Shown: positions 7,476 through 16,456, counted from the first letter of the stretch. The stretch is 64,000 nt of DNA from Sellimonas caecigallum (GCF_045038405.1 NZ_CP173660.1:2480001-2544000), one strand, 5' to 3'. Numbers and translations: made by a program. Notes: generated by a model from the letters alone, not told the origin.

Positions 7476-9046
7476 TGAATAGCAGCCTCCTTCCGTTCTA
7501 TGCGTTCCTGAAATGCTTTCGCATAAACAGAGAGATCTGTATAGCTGACATTACCGGATGGGACTTGGGCGCGACAGTCATCTGATGTCAGTTCCCGGCC
7601 GGCTTTTGCAAGGCTGTAAACAACTTTAAACTGTGAGAACTGATACCGGTATTTCTGGCAGCACTCCTTCATTACCTGTGCTACCAGGGATTTATCCGGA
7701 TTCTCAGAATCAAGGAACTGTTCAATTGCCCGAAGCTGTTTGGAGATATGCCGTGGATTTTCCTTTTTTACACCATTGATGAAGTGCTGGAAGTCATAGC
7801 AGTTCCATTTCCCGCGGAGACGTTCCATGATCTCGATCCAGTCTCCGGAGTCCTGTTTCCGGTGTTCCGGGAGCTGATTGACACTTCCTTTCCTCTCGCT
7901 GAGATTATGAGAACAGATATAGTTCAGCTGGTCATCATAAATGTGGATTTTGCCACTGACAACTTTGAACCGTACTGTTTTGAACGCATAATCACGGGGA
8001 ACCGAATACCTGCATGATTTATACAGGACGTAAGGCAATGCTGCGATTTCATAAGTGCGGAACGTATTCGGAGATGTTTCATACACGGATGGAAGAAGAG
8101 GCCGCATGGCTGACTTTTCAACGCTGTCGTAGACTGCTTTTGGAACCCGTAAGGTGGAACGGTGGATCCGCTGGTTTTTGCGTTCCAGCCATCCGGGAAG
8201 GGAACGCCACACATCATCAATACAGGTGACCTTCCGCGCACTGAAGAAGTTTTTCTTCACGAACCCGACAGAGTTTTCGATAGGTCCCTTGCTTTCCGGG
8301 TCCGCCTTATTACACACCCAGAGCCGGATATCCTGTTCTGTACAGAAATCTTCAAAGGTCCTGGTCTTGATGACTTCACCATAGGTTTCACTGGCGACAA
8401 ACACGGCGTCCTGATCGATGACCAGTTCCTTAGGACGCCCTCCAAGTCTGCAGAAACTACGATAGATCGCCTTACAGGCCTCTTCCGAGTTATACTTGTG
8501 ATCCTGTGCATAGACGCATAAAAAACGACTGTAACGCAGCAAAAGGCAGATGAAATGGATGTGCGTTGTTTTTGAGAGAGTCTCCGCACCGAAGTCGATG
8601 AGCATCTGTTCTCCGGGCGGGATGTCAAAAACATAATCATAGATACGATGATGCTCCGGTTCCCTGTTGATCTGTCCGGAATCCTCAAGATAGTGGACAT
8701 AGTTGCGGAGTGTCTGCTGGTTCCCGGGAAGTTTTTCATACGCTCCGTTTTCGATGAATTTTTCTTCCAGGACATCGTAAACAGATGACATACAGAAACT
8801 TTTTCCACTGTTCGTCTCAAGGATTCTGATAATCGTGCTGCGGAAAGGCTCCGCGTCAAATGTTTTTGGTTTTGCAAGCTTAGCGCCTGGATCATCCGGG
8901 ATTACATCCATGTCATAATACTTACTGATCGTGGGGCGGCTGGGAGGCTTGCGCCCCTGCGCTTCATAGTACCTGATAATATCAGCTTTTGTGTAACCTT
9001 GTAGTTTTAAATCCTGTATTTCCTGCATTTTTGTTTTTGTCAGCAT
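7472..9046 (-). CDS. istA: IS21-family transposase IstA
   Basis: A 524-residue DDE transposase. The N-terminus has a helix-turn-helix (EIQDLKLQGYTKADIIRYYEAQGRKPPSRPTISKYY). The central rve integrase core starts at GEQMLIDFGAE and includes ELVIDQDAVF and the later SKGPIENSVGFVKKNFF, which hold the catalytic D-D-E candidates. A basic C-terminal region follows. The frame is intact. It acts with IstB by cut-and-paste through a circular intermediate, as known for IS21. Confidence 0.93.
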   Translation of the reverse strand: MLTKTKMQEIQDLKLQGYTKADIIRYYEAQGRKPPSRPTISKYYDMDVIPDDPGAKLAKPKTFDAEPFRSTIIRILETNSGKSFCMSSVYDVLEEKFIENGAYEKLPGNQQTLRNYVHYLEDSGQINREPEHHRIYDYVFDIPPGEQMLIDFGAETLSKTTHIHFICLLLRYSRFLCVYAQDHKYNSEEACKAIYRSFCRLGGRPKELVIDQDAVFVASETYGEVIKTRTFEDFCTEQDIRLWVCNKADPESKGPIENSVGFVKKNFFSARKVTCIDDVWRSLPGWLERKNQRIHRSTLRVPKAVYDSVEKSAMRPLLPSVYETSPNTFRTYEIAALPYVLYKSCRYSVPRDYAFKTVRFKVVSGKIHIYDDQLNYICSHNLSERKGSVNQLPEHRKQDSGDWIEIMERLRGKWNCYDFQHFINGVKKENPRHISKQLRAIEQFLDSENPDKSLVAQVMKECCQKYRYQFSQFKVVYSLAKAGRELTSDDCRAQVPSGNVSYTDLSVYAKAFQERIERKEAAIQ

Positions 9047-9133
9047 AAAGGTCTCCTCTCTTGTGTACTGCTTACAGTATACAAAATCGGATGAACTGCT
9101 GACTCCTCCTGTGATAAAACTCGCCGCAGGGGA

Positions 9134-9277
9134 TGTAAAAAAGTGATTACCGTACAGTGTAAAGAACTTCTTACCATCTCATGTAAAAAAGTCGTTACCG
9201 CATGATGTAAAAAAGTTCTTACCGCGTCATGTAAAAAACTCCTTACCCTGTGGCTGTAAAATTACCTTACCACGCAC
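9134..9277. repeat. right-end terminal repeats of the IS21-family element
   Basis: Six copies of TGTAAA(A)AAGTNNTTACC starting at 9134, 9158, 9182, 9206, 9230 and 9255, almost all exactly 24 bases apart. They are inverted relative to the left-end set. The outermost copy is diverged (TGTAAAATTACCTTACC). Confidence 0.82.
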
Positions 9278-9592
9278 ATTAAGAAAGGCATAACACAGGA
9301 AGCCGTCGCAGACCTTATAGATATTACCCCAGCCCACATGAGCAACGTGGAGACAGGGAAAACGAAAGTCAGCCTGCCGACATTGATTGAGATTGCCAAT
9401 GCTCTTTCCGTATCAGTTGATGTTCTCCTATGTGATAATGTACTTGCTTCACAAAATATTTTCAAGGGAGAAGCAAAAGAGATTTTTGAGGATTGCGACG
9501 AATACGAAACCCGATTTTTAGTTGACCTGCTGAAATGTGCAAAATCAGCCATGCGTAGGGACAAAGAAGTAAGAAATCAGTTCAATAGATAA
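9278..9592 (+). pseudogene. 3' part of the xre gene interrupted by the IS21-family element
   Basis: Directly beyond the IS end the frame reads IKKGITQEAVADLIDIT, then SNVETGKTKVSLPTLIEIANALSVSVDVLLCDN. This is the rest of a Cro/cI helix-turn-helix followed by a short 40-residue tail. With the 6486 fragment it makes one continuous XRE protein of about 117 residues. An internal ATG at 9338 could still give a small product lacking the DNA-binding helices. Confidence 0.8.
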
Positions 9593-9645
9593 AACCGTAG
9601 CGTGCAGATCACAATGAATTGTGAAATACAGCTACGGTTTTTCTT
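9592..9645. terminator. bidirectional terminator hairpin
   Basis: AAACCGTAGC (9592-9601) pairs with GCTACGGTTT (9631-9640), followed by TTCTTTTT. It separates the rightward xre remnant from the leftward winged-helix gene, overlapping the latter's last codons. Confidence 0.7.
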
Positions 9646-10047
9646 TTTCACTGAATTTATATCCCACGCCCCAGACGGTGATAATATATCGTGGATTGTC
9701 TGGGTGTGGTTCAATCTTCAATCTTAGTTTTCTGATGAATGAGGATAAATTACTTGCATCTGGAGCATTGTTATATCCCCATACTATTTCGTAAATCTGT
9801 TCTTTTGTAAATACCTGTCCTTTGTGACAAAATAAGAAATGCAATAAATCAAACTCTTTGGCAGTTAATTGTATGTTTTTACCAGAGTCATCAACAACAG
9901 TACGGTTATAAGGGTTTATATTCAGCCCTCTCATTTTTCCCTGTATAATTATAGGTGAAGCACATAATTGTTTTGAGAGCCATTCTATTGTTTGAGAATA
10001 TATATTTTCCTCATTATCACAAAATTCAATAATCAATATTTTCCCAT
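9632..10047 (-). pseudogene. OmpR-type winged-helix regulator, frameshifted at the start
   Basis: The C-terminal 100 residues form a Trans_reg_C winged helix (LTAKEFDLLHFLFCHKGQVFTKEQIYEIVWGY, then SNLSSFIRKLRLKIEP and YIITVWGVGYKF). There is no receiver domain, only about 45 residues before it. The good ribosome site GGAGGG leads to ATG 10047, but that frame stops after MGKY. A five-A run instead of four would continue as MGKILIIEF into the main frame. So the gene has lost one A, or the four-A run is a sequence error. The only other start is a TTG at 10036, too far from the ribosome site. Confidence 0.6.
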
Positions 10048-10101
10048 GTATATCCCTCCGCTACATTTATTAAGAATTGCATTTATTTTAAATCTCCAAT
10101 T

Positions 10102-10668
10102 CTATTTTTGCAGGACATAATAATCAGTATAAGTCTTTTTATCATGTCCACCTATCAATTTCTCTTCAGAAGCAACGAAACCTAACCGGACTATTGCCAA
10201 TTTTCTTTCAGAAGCAAAATGAGGAACTTTTGTTGCAATTATCTGACAATTAAATAATTCAAACACCGAGGGCACGATAAGCGATAATATTTCAAAAATA
10301 CTTTCTTCCTGTTCATAATCGCTTCTCAAATCAAGTCTTAATAACCCACAGTTATTAAAATAATCATCAGCTTTCCGATTAAATACTTCAATCGTTCCTA
10401 TTGCTTTGTTATCTATTTTTGATACAATAGTCCAACGAACAAAACCTTGTCTATCATACTCCCACAGCCAATATTCGATTGCTTGTTCCATTCTATTTTC
10501 AGTAGTATAATGAAAGTCATCTCCCCCGCAATTATCACTATTGAAAAATGGTACAGCTTTTTCATCAGAATATACTTTTAATAAATCTTCCTTGTCCTTT
10601 TTACTTACCATTCTTAACAAATAGTTTTCATTCTCATATTTAGGACATCTTTCATATGGGTTCAACAT
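10102..10668 (-). CDS. GNAT-family N-acetyltransferase
   Basis: A 188-residue protein with the Acetyltransf_3 (RimJ/RimL-like) pattern: YLLRMVSKKDKEDLLKVYSD at the N-terminus, a central IVSKIDNKAIGTIEVFNR strand, and a C-terminal LAIVRLGFVASEEK. The usual acetyl-CoA loop (Q/RxxGxG/A) is not clear; LRSDYEQEESIFEIL lies where it should be. It would acetylate a small molecule or protein amine. Substrate unknown. Confidence 0.7.
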   Translation of the reverse strand: MLNPYERCPKYENENYLLRMVSKKDKEDLLKVYSDEKAVPFFNSDNCGGDDFHYTTENRMEQAIEYWLWEYDRQGFVRWTIVSKIDNKAIGTIEVFNRKADDYFNNCGLLRLDLRSDYEQEESIFEILSLIVPSVFELFNCQIIATKVPHFASERKLAIVRLGFVASEEKLIGGHDKKTYTDYYVLQK

Positions 10669-10729
10669 AAATGCACCTCCGTTTTTATTAACACTATATC
10701 ACGGTATATATGACAACAGTATGTCATAG

Positions 10730-11638
10730 TTATTTGTATAAAGAAACAATTTTTGAAGCTACTTTAAAAAGGCGTTTACGTATTTCTTTTGGTGCAATTA
10801 CCTCAACATCATCACCCAATGACAATAGTGTGCCAATCCAGAACTGCTCATTTTCCACCACGGTTAACTTCATGAATGTGTTTCCATCCGGAAGACTCTC
10901 AATTACACTCCCTTTCAAATATTCTTGAACTCGTGCCCGTGCCTTTTCTTTACATTTTACAATAACATCTATATATTGACGACAATCTGTTTTATCAGAC
11001 TTTTTCAAAATACTTTCTGGAGCGTCATGTTCTTTTGTAAACGGGATATCCGTAATTTTTAAATCTCTCATCCTTACAAATTTATAGGTACGATAATCGT
11101 TTTTTATTTTAGAGTAAGCAAGAAGATACCAAGCGTACCACCTGTATAAAACTGCAATCGGCTCTACGCTGTGTACACGAGTTTCATTGTTATTATTCGT
11201 ATATATAAAATCTACCATACGTTTTTGAGCTATGGCAGTTTGCAATGTTTGCAGAGTATCTTGCTCACCTTCTCGTAAGACGGAAAAATCTAATATAATA
11301 TTCATATTGTTTTGTTTAAATATGTGAGATATTTTTTCTAATGTATGTTTTGCATTTTGATCATTTGTAGCCGAAACCAATCCTTTAAGCGCAGTCAAAA
11401 TATAAGAATAATCATTTGAAGTGGCAAGATGTTTATCAAGTTTAAACTGCGAGGATATTTCATAACCACCTGTCGCCCCAGTGACTGAAATAATCGGAAT
11501 TCCAGCAATGCATAATGAGTCAATATCTCTCTGGATAGTTCGCACGGAAACTTCAAAATATTTAGCTAATTCATTCGCAGATGTTCTTCCATGATTGAGA
11601 AGATAGACAGTTATCGCATAAAGACGTTCTATTTTCAT
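10730..11638 (-). CDS. WYL-domain transcriptional regulator (YafY-like)
   Basis: A 302-residue regulator. Residues 1-60 are an HTH_11 winged helix (IERLYAITVYLLNHGRTSANELAKYFEVSVRTIQRDID). Residues about 135-215 are the WYL domain (VHSVEPIAVLYRWYAWYLLAYS, with the ligand-binding KFVRMRDL). A C-terminal WCX-like region follows. WYL proteins sense ligands, sometimes nucleic-acid derived, and control stress, defence or metabolic genes. Its target is not evident; it is divergent from the 11926 gene across a 287-base promoter region. Confidence 0.85.
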   Translation of the reverse strand: MKIERLYAITVYLLNHGRTSANELAKYFEVSVRTIQRDIDSLCIAGIPIISVTGATGGYEISSQFKLDKHLATSNDYSYILTALKGLVSATNDQNAKHTLEKISHIFKQNNMNIILDFSVLREGEQDTLQTLQTAIAQKRMVDFIYTNNNNETRVHSVEPIAVLYRWYAWYLLAYSKIKNDYRTYKFVRMRDLKITDIPFTKEHDAPESILKKSDKTDCRQYIDVIVKCKEKARARVQEYLKGSVIESLPDGNTFMKLTVVENEQFWIGTLLSLGDDVEVIAPKEIRKRLFKVASKIVSLYK

Positions 11639-11925
11639 TTGCTTATTCCTCCTAATTTCTAAAATGTATTATATCTTAATGAGCCTTTGTAGTTCAATAA
11701 ACAGCCGATATAATCTGTTATATCTTGTTATGAGATTTCTTGTCCCTATCTTTGTTCTTACAAGCAGTAAGTAAAATATGCTTGTGCAAACTTTATAAAC
11801 GGATAAGGTGAACACATTCAAAGGATTTAATTAAAATACTGTAACCACTGTTAATAGGCTATAATTTTACAAAAACATATACTTTAAAAAACAGGCTTGC
11901 TTATCAATGTATTCCACGTAAGAAG

Positions 11926-12429
11926 ATGAAAGATGTTCAGAAATGTATAGAAATTTACAAAGAACAACTAAATAAGGGCTATATACAAACTGCATATTCA
12001 GCTTTGATAAAATATGAAGGAGAATTAAAGTCTGTATTTCCAAAGGAGTATCATACGGGGAATATATCGTTTGGCTATTTGGATTATACATATTTTCCGT
12101 TTTTCAATGAGTATCTGAGAAGTCATAAGCTGCGGTTTGGGATAGTATTAAATCATTTTGATATGCAGTTTGAAATATGGCTTATGGGGCAGAATGCCAA
12201 TGTACAAAAAGAGTATTGGGAAATTCTGAAAGATTCCAAATGGAATATAGACCGAAAAGAAATGCCTCGATATTCTGTCCTTGAAGTAGTTTTAGAAAAC
12301 AGAATAGTTTTCAATGAAAAAGAACGCATGACGGAAACGATTATTACCAGCGCGTTGTCTTTGGCAAAGGAGATACAAAAGTATTTGGAAAATGAAAATC
12401 CGAATGCTCAAGATGAGAGAGAGGATTGA
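11926..12429 (+). CDS. DUF7000-like protein of unknown function
   Basis: A 167-residue soluble protein starting VQKCIEIYKEQLNKGYIQTAY, then a conserved-looking GYLDYTYFPFF and LRFGIVLNHFDMQFEIWLMGQN. I recall this pattern from the DUF7000 group in Firmicutes. No catalytic motif is evident. It is divergent from the WYL regulator, which may control it. Confidence 0.6.
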   Translation: MKDVQKCIEIYKEQLNKGYIQTAYSALIKYEGELKSVFPKEYHTGNISFGYLDYTYFPFFNEYLRSHKLRFGIVLNHFDMQFEIWLMGQNANVQKEYWEILKDSKWNIDRKEMPRYSVLEVVLENRIVFNEKERMTETIITSALSLAKEIQKYLENENPNAQDERED

Positions 12430-12465
12430 AAAGATGCGCAGGTCTGACACAAAGGAGCAAGCAAA

Positions 12466-12564
12466 GAATTTTATATTGTAACAAAGCAGGAGAACAGCCA
12501 GTTCCGCTATGTGCTGAATGGAAAAGATGGAGAAGAACTCAGTATTGTGCTGGAATATTTATAA
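12466..12564 (+). pseudogene. C-terminal scrap of a conjugative-element protein
   Basis: The frame EFYIVTKQENSQFRYVLNGKDGEELSIVLEYL followed by TAA resembles the tail of accessory proteins of Tn1549-like elements as I recall them. It has no start and follows unrelated sequence. A terminator nearly identical to the one at 55768-55802 lies right behind it, which supports an origin in mobile DNA. Confidence 0.4.
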
Positions 12565-12577
12565 TCCGAAATCATAG

Positions 12578-12610
12578 CTGCCGCATGGGTAACACCATAG
12601 CGGCGGTTTT
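12578..12610 (+). terminator. terminator shared with the mobile region at 55.8 kb
   Basis: CTGCCGC...GCGGCGGTTTT hairpin enclosing ATGGGTAACACCATA. The copy at 55768-55802 differs by only a few bases (ATGGGTAATACCATA). One or both stems are partly mismatched here (CTGCCGC against GCGGCGG). Confidence 0.6.
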
Positions 12611-12792
12611 CATGTTTGGTGTCTTCTCTGCGCAGATGGAAGGAAACCAATGACAGAAGATTTGCCGGATGGTATAATAGTAAATAGAATGTTATCCGCA
12701 ATTCCACGTAAATTCTCCAAATAAGGGGTCGAGTTTTGGGCAGAAAAAGGATATTCTTCCATTAGGATTGATAGTAAATGGAGGTAGATCGG

Positions 12793-13256
12793 ATGAATCA
12801 GCTTACTACAGGAAAATTTCTGGCACGAAAAAGGAAAGAGAAAAATCTGACGCAGGAGCAGCTGGCAGAGAAGATTGGTGTATCGAATAAAACGATTTCA
12901 AAATGGGAAACCGGAAAATGTATGCGGATTATGCTGTTGTGAAAAGTTTATGTGAAGAACTGGAAATCACAGTTGCGGAGCTGATGGATGGAGAAGAAGC
13001 AGAAGAGAAAAGTGTGCGTTCCTATGATGAGGATCAGATTATGGATCTGTTGAGGCGGACACAGGAATTGGAGAAACAGCAAAAGCTTTTATATGGGATT
13101 CTGCTGATTGTAATGGGAATTGCCTTGCAGGCCTGTTCCTATACGTTGGGAGGAACCGATATAAAAGATTTTCTCTCTGGGATTCTCCTGGGATTAGCCG
13201 TGGGAGAGATGCTGATGGGGGTTTACATGCTTGGCAGAACAATTGCCGGGCATTAA
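12793..13256 (+). pseudogene. XRE regulator with membrane tail, frameshifted
   Basis: Reading from ATG 12793 gives a good XRE domain (GKFLARKRKEKNLTQEQLAEKIGVSNKTISKWETGKCM) and then stops at 12942. The continuation (DYAVVKSLCEELEITVAELMDGEE, then a two-helix membrane tail) is in the +1 frame up to 13256. The junction reads ATGCGGATTAT, where ATGCCGGATTAT would give the usual CMPDYA. One C has been lost at about 12924-12926. The intact protein would be about 154 residues. Confidence 0.85.
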
Positions 13257-13378
13257 GCTTGAATGGAAAGCAGAGAAGAAACTCTGTTGAGAAAACAATG
13301 ATTTCTAAGGAGGAATCTCATGGGAATTTCAATAAACTCTTGTATCAATCATTAAAATACAGGAGGAGATTATAAAAG

Positions 13379-15202
13379 ATGGAAAAAATTTTACTGGATA
13401 CAGATATTGGCGGAGATATTGATGATGCAATCTGCCTTGCTTACTTATTAAAAGAACCGCAGTGCGACCTGATTGGGATTACAACCGTCTGCGGTGAGCC
13501 GGAAAAACGGGCAGCGGTTGCTGACGCAGTCTGCAGGACTGTTGGGAAAGAGATCCCGATCGTGGCAGGGCTTGACAGTACAATGCAGCCGGTTCCGGTC
13601 TATCCGACGCCGGACGGTGCGGAAGCGTTGAAATTCTGGAAGCACAGCACGTTTGAAAAAGGAGATGCCCCTGCTTTTCTGTATCAGAAAATAAAAGAAA
13701 ATCCGCACGAAGTGGTGTTAATTGGAATCGGCAATATGACCAACATTGCCACCATGTTCTGTACTTATCACGATGCCGCTAATCTGCTGAAGGGATTATA
13801 TGTCATGAATGGATATTTTGGTAAAGAACCGTTGCCGGATCCTTATTATAACTGGAATTCCTGGGCAGATCCGTTGGCTTCAAAGATTGTATTTTCAACA
13901 CGAACAGCGATACACCGGGCAGTTCCGTTGGAGGTTACAGACAGTCTTACGATCGACGCTGAACAGGCAGAAATCCTTTTAAGACCGGACAGTGATTTGA
14001 TGAAAGCAGTCTTTTCTTTTGGCAATGCGTGGCTGGAGCATTCGGAAAAGCTGACGCTGCACGATCCGCTGGCTGCCGTCTGTGTGTTTCATCCGGAAGT
14101 CTGCCAGTTTGAACGGGGAACAGTGCGGGTAGAGACAGAGCAGAAAAACAATATGGGAGGCACTACTTTTATGCCTTCGCCGGACGGGAATGTAGAAATC
14201 GCGAAAACCGTTGACAGGGAAACCTTTTATCGTATTTTAAGCAGCACTTTACGTGGAAAACGGAGGGGAGAAAGCCGGAGAAAGATTCCGCCGCTTGTCG
14301 TAAGCCGCGCCAAATCGGCGGGGGCTATCGGCGAAGCATGGCTTGCCAATCTGGATTCCGTGATTTCCGAACTGGAGGAAACATGGCATATTTCTGTCGG
14401 GGAGGCTCTGTCCGGCGGCACACACGCCTTTGTCGGTTATGCTGATGGAGAACATGGAGAAAAGTATGTTTTGAAAATAGATATGCCCGAAAATCTCGGC
14501 GGGGAATTTTCCAGAGGCATTAACGTGCTGAAAATGGCAGACGGAAACGGGTTCCCGAGACTATATGCATATGACCTGAAACGAAAAGCCTGTCTGCTGG
14601 AACGGTTGGGGAAACCGATTCAGCAACCGGGCTGTTCTGTTCACAGACAGCTTGAAATGATCTGTTCTGCCCTGGAAAAAGTATGGGAAATTCCTGTTAC
14701 AGATGCAGATCTTCCGGAAGGAGAGGATTCGGTATCATGGTTTCGGGAGTTCCTTGGAGAAACATGGGAAAAATTAAATCGTCCTTGTTCGCGGAAAGTG
14801 ATGGACCAGGCCTTTGCGTATTTGCAGTCAAGGGAGAAAGCCTTGAATCCGGAGGAGTATGTACTGCTTCACGGCGATGCCCATGGCAGGAATACACTGG
14901 AAACCTTATCGGGAGATGACTATAAGCTGATTGATCCGGATGGTATTTTTTATGAAAAAGCCTATGATCTTGGCGTGCTTATGCGGGAATGGACAGAGGA
15001 ATACGATCAGTTTCCGCTGGAAAAAGGAAAAGAGCGGTGTAATTATCTCCACCGATTGACGGGTGTTCCAGAACAGGCAATCTGGGAGTGGGGATATCTA
15101 CAGACGGTTTCCACTGGATTTGTACTGCTTCAAATCGGACAGGAGAAAACTGGACATCAGATGCTCAGTACTGCAGAGCATTGGGTCGAACAGGTAACGT
15201 GA
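13379..15202 (+). CDS. nucleoside hydrolase fused to an aminoglycoside-phosphotransferase-like kinase
   Basis: A 607-residue two-domain protein. Residues 1-300 are an inosine-uridine nucleoside hydrolase, with the calcium-binding DTDIGGDIDDA at residues 7-17, VVLIGIGNMTNIA, NWNSWADPLA and LTLHDPLAAVC. Residues about 325-607 are a phosphotransferase of the APH/hydroxyurea-kinase type: GEALSGGTHAFVGYA as the nucleotide loop, HGDAHGRN at 498-505 (catalytic D500), and LIDPDG near 517-522. The first domain frees base and sugar from nucleosides; the second moves ATP phosphate to a small hydroxyl substrate. It starts at ATG 13379 after AGGAGG. The fusion may couple nucleoside cleavage to sugar phosphorylation, or detoxify a nucleoside antibiotic; both are inference. 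Confidence 0.85.
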   Translation: MEKILLDTDIGGDIDDAICLAYLLKEPQCDLIGITTVCGEPEKRAAVADAVCRTVGKEIPIVAGLDSTMQPVPVYPTPDGAEALKFWKHSTFEKGDAPAFLYQKIKENPHEVVLIGIGNMTNIATMFCTYHDAANLLKGLYVMNGYFGKEPLPDPYYNWNSWADPLASKIVFSTRTAIHRAVPLEVTDSLTIDAEQAEILLRPDSDLMKAVFSFGNAWLEHSEKLTLHDPLAAVCVFHPEVCQFERGTVRVETEQKNNMGGTTFMPSPDGNVEIAKTVDRETFYRILSSTLRGKRRGESRRKIPPLVVSRAKSAGAIGEAWLANLDSVISELEETWHISVGEALSGGTHAFVGYADGEHGEKYVLKIDMPENLGGEFSRGINVLKMADGNGFPRLYAYDLKRKACLLERLGKPIQQPGCSVHRQLEMICSALEKVWEIPVTDADLPEGEDSVSWFREFLGETWEKLNRPCSRKVMDQAFAYLQSREKALNPEEYVLLHGDAHGRNTLETLSGDDYKLIDPDGIFYEKAYDLGVLMREWTEEYDQFPLEKGKERCNYLHRLTGVPEQAIWEWGYLQTVSTGFVLLQIGQEKTGHQMLSTAEHWVEQVT

Positions 15203-15346
15203 AGAGAATTTTAACCGGGCATTAAATATTGGTCTAAAACGCCAGAATTTATGAAATATCTAGAAGAACACAGATAAGAGACAAATAAAATGGAAACCCA
15301 ATAAGAAAAGATAGTAAGAACAATTTGATTTATGGAGGAAATGCGT

Positions 15347-15757
15347 ATGCAGTATGAATGTAAAATTACAGTATTGGAAACAAAAGTATTCACGGATTAT
15401 CAGGAGAAATATCTTGCTGATCCAAAATCGGGTCCGTGTCCTTTTTTCAAGAAAGGGGATACATTTGTTTTGAAAAGGACAAATGAACGAGATGATTTTT
15501 ATCATTTGATGAACGGAAAATTCTGTGGCGAAGCATGGGATGCGATCAGCAGATATGTGTATACCGCATTACAGGGAGGCTCTATCATGCGCAACTGGAC
15601 GAATGATGACAGAATGATGATTGCCTGCTGTAACGACGGCACGAGACCGGTAATCTTTAAGATTGAAAGAATTGACATTCCGGAAACGGAAGAAGAAAAG
15701 GAATGGCTTGAAAAACAAAATTTTAAAAATGATGCCGGTGATGCCTATACAGGATGA
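15347..15757 (+). CDS. TIGR04076 family protein
   Basis: A 136-residue protein matching the TIGR04076 pattern: YECKITVLETKVF near the start, GPCPFFKKGDTF, AWDAISRYVYTALQGG, and a CCNDGTRPVIFKIERI C-terminus. The function of the family is unknown. ATG 15347 lies 8 bases after GGAGG; upstream in-frame ATGs overlap that site. It precedes and nearly overlaps the HD hydrolase gene. Confidence 0.8.
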   Translation: MQYECKITVLETKVFTDYQEKYLADPKSGPCPFFKKGDTFVLKRTNERDDFYHLMNGKFCGEAWDAISRYVYTALQGGSIMRNWTNDDRMMIACCNDGTRPVIFKIERIDIPETEEEKEWLEKQNFKNDAGDAYTG

Positions 15758-15777
15758 TTGGAAAAGGAGACCTGCTT

Positions 15778-16419
15778 ATGGAAGAGGCTGTGATTCAGAA
15801 AGCGATTCAGTATATCAAGGAATATTTTGCTGATGACTACAGTGGACATGATTACTGGCATTCGTTCAGGGTCTATAAACTGGCAGAAGAAATTGCCAAG
15901 AAAGAGCAGGCGAATCTTTTTGTTGTCCGTCTGGCAGCACTTCTACATGATGTAGATGACAGAAAAATTTCTCCGGATACTTATGAAGAAAAGGGAAACG
16001 CAGTTTCTTTTATGAAACAATGCGGCATAGATGACAGAATTATTTCTGATGTCTGTACCATTATTGAAGAGGTTTCTTTTGAGGGCAATCCTGTGACGCC
16101 GCAGAGTTTGGAAGGAAAGTGTGTACAGGATGCAGACAGACTAGATGCTATCGGAGCAATCGGTATCGCACGTGCCTTTTCCTATGGCGGAAATCACAAT
16201 AGAGTCATTTATGATCCTGATATCAAGCCGTCTCTGAATATGACAGGAGACGAATACAGAAATCATATTTCAACAACCATAAACCATTTTTATGAGAAGC
16301 TTTTTCTCTTAAACGAGCTTTTGAATACCTCGACTGCAAAAGAAATTGCAGAGCACCGAGACAGGTTTATGCATGAGTATGTGGATGAATTCCTCCTTGA
16401 GTGGGAGGGAAAACGGTAA
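15778..16419 (+). CDS. HD-domain metal-dependent phosphohydrolase
   Basis: A 213-residue HD-superfamily protein (YedJ-like). The metal ligands appear as H in HDYWHSFRVYKLA, HD in AALLHDVDDRK, and D in VQDADRLDAIGAIGIARAF. Substrates in this group are usually nucleotides or phosphate esters but are not predictable. The chosen ATG 15778 follows AAAGGAGA; a possible ATG at 15754 overlaps the upstream stop. A second gene of the same family lies at 20264. Confidence 0.85.
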   Translation: MEEAVIQKAIQYIKEYFADDYSGHDYWHSFRVYKLAEEIAKKEQANLFVVRLAALLHDVDDRKISPDTYEEKGNAVSFMKQCGIDDRIISDVCTIIEEVSFEGNPVTPQSLEGKCVQDADRLDAIGAIGIARAFSYGGNHNRVIYDPDIKPSLNMTGDEYRNHISTTINHFYEKLFLLNELLNTSTAKEIAEHRDRFMHEYVDEFLLEWEGKR

Positions 16420-16456
16420 CAGTGAAAAGTTTATTTATACAGAAAGAGGGAAGAAG

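Larger units (their letters stand above)
6531..9277 (-). mobile_element. complete IS21-family insertion sequence
   Basis: A 2.75 kb element with istA (7472-9046) and istB (6672-7475), both on the minus strand and overlapping by 4 bases. The ends begin GTGC and finish GCAC. Each end holds six copies of a TGTAAAAAAGTNNTTACC-like motif at a regular 24-base spacing, pointing outward-in. These are the multiple transposase-binding repeats typical of IS21 ends. A 9-10 bp direct repeat flanks it. Both genes are open and intact, so the element may be active. Confidence 0.9.

Noticed and set aside
12426..12653. 75-residue ORF across the conjugative-element scrap
   Set aside because: Runs through the terminator hairpin and out of frame with the recognisable EFYIVTKQ fragment.
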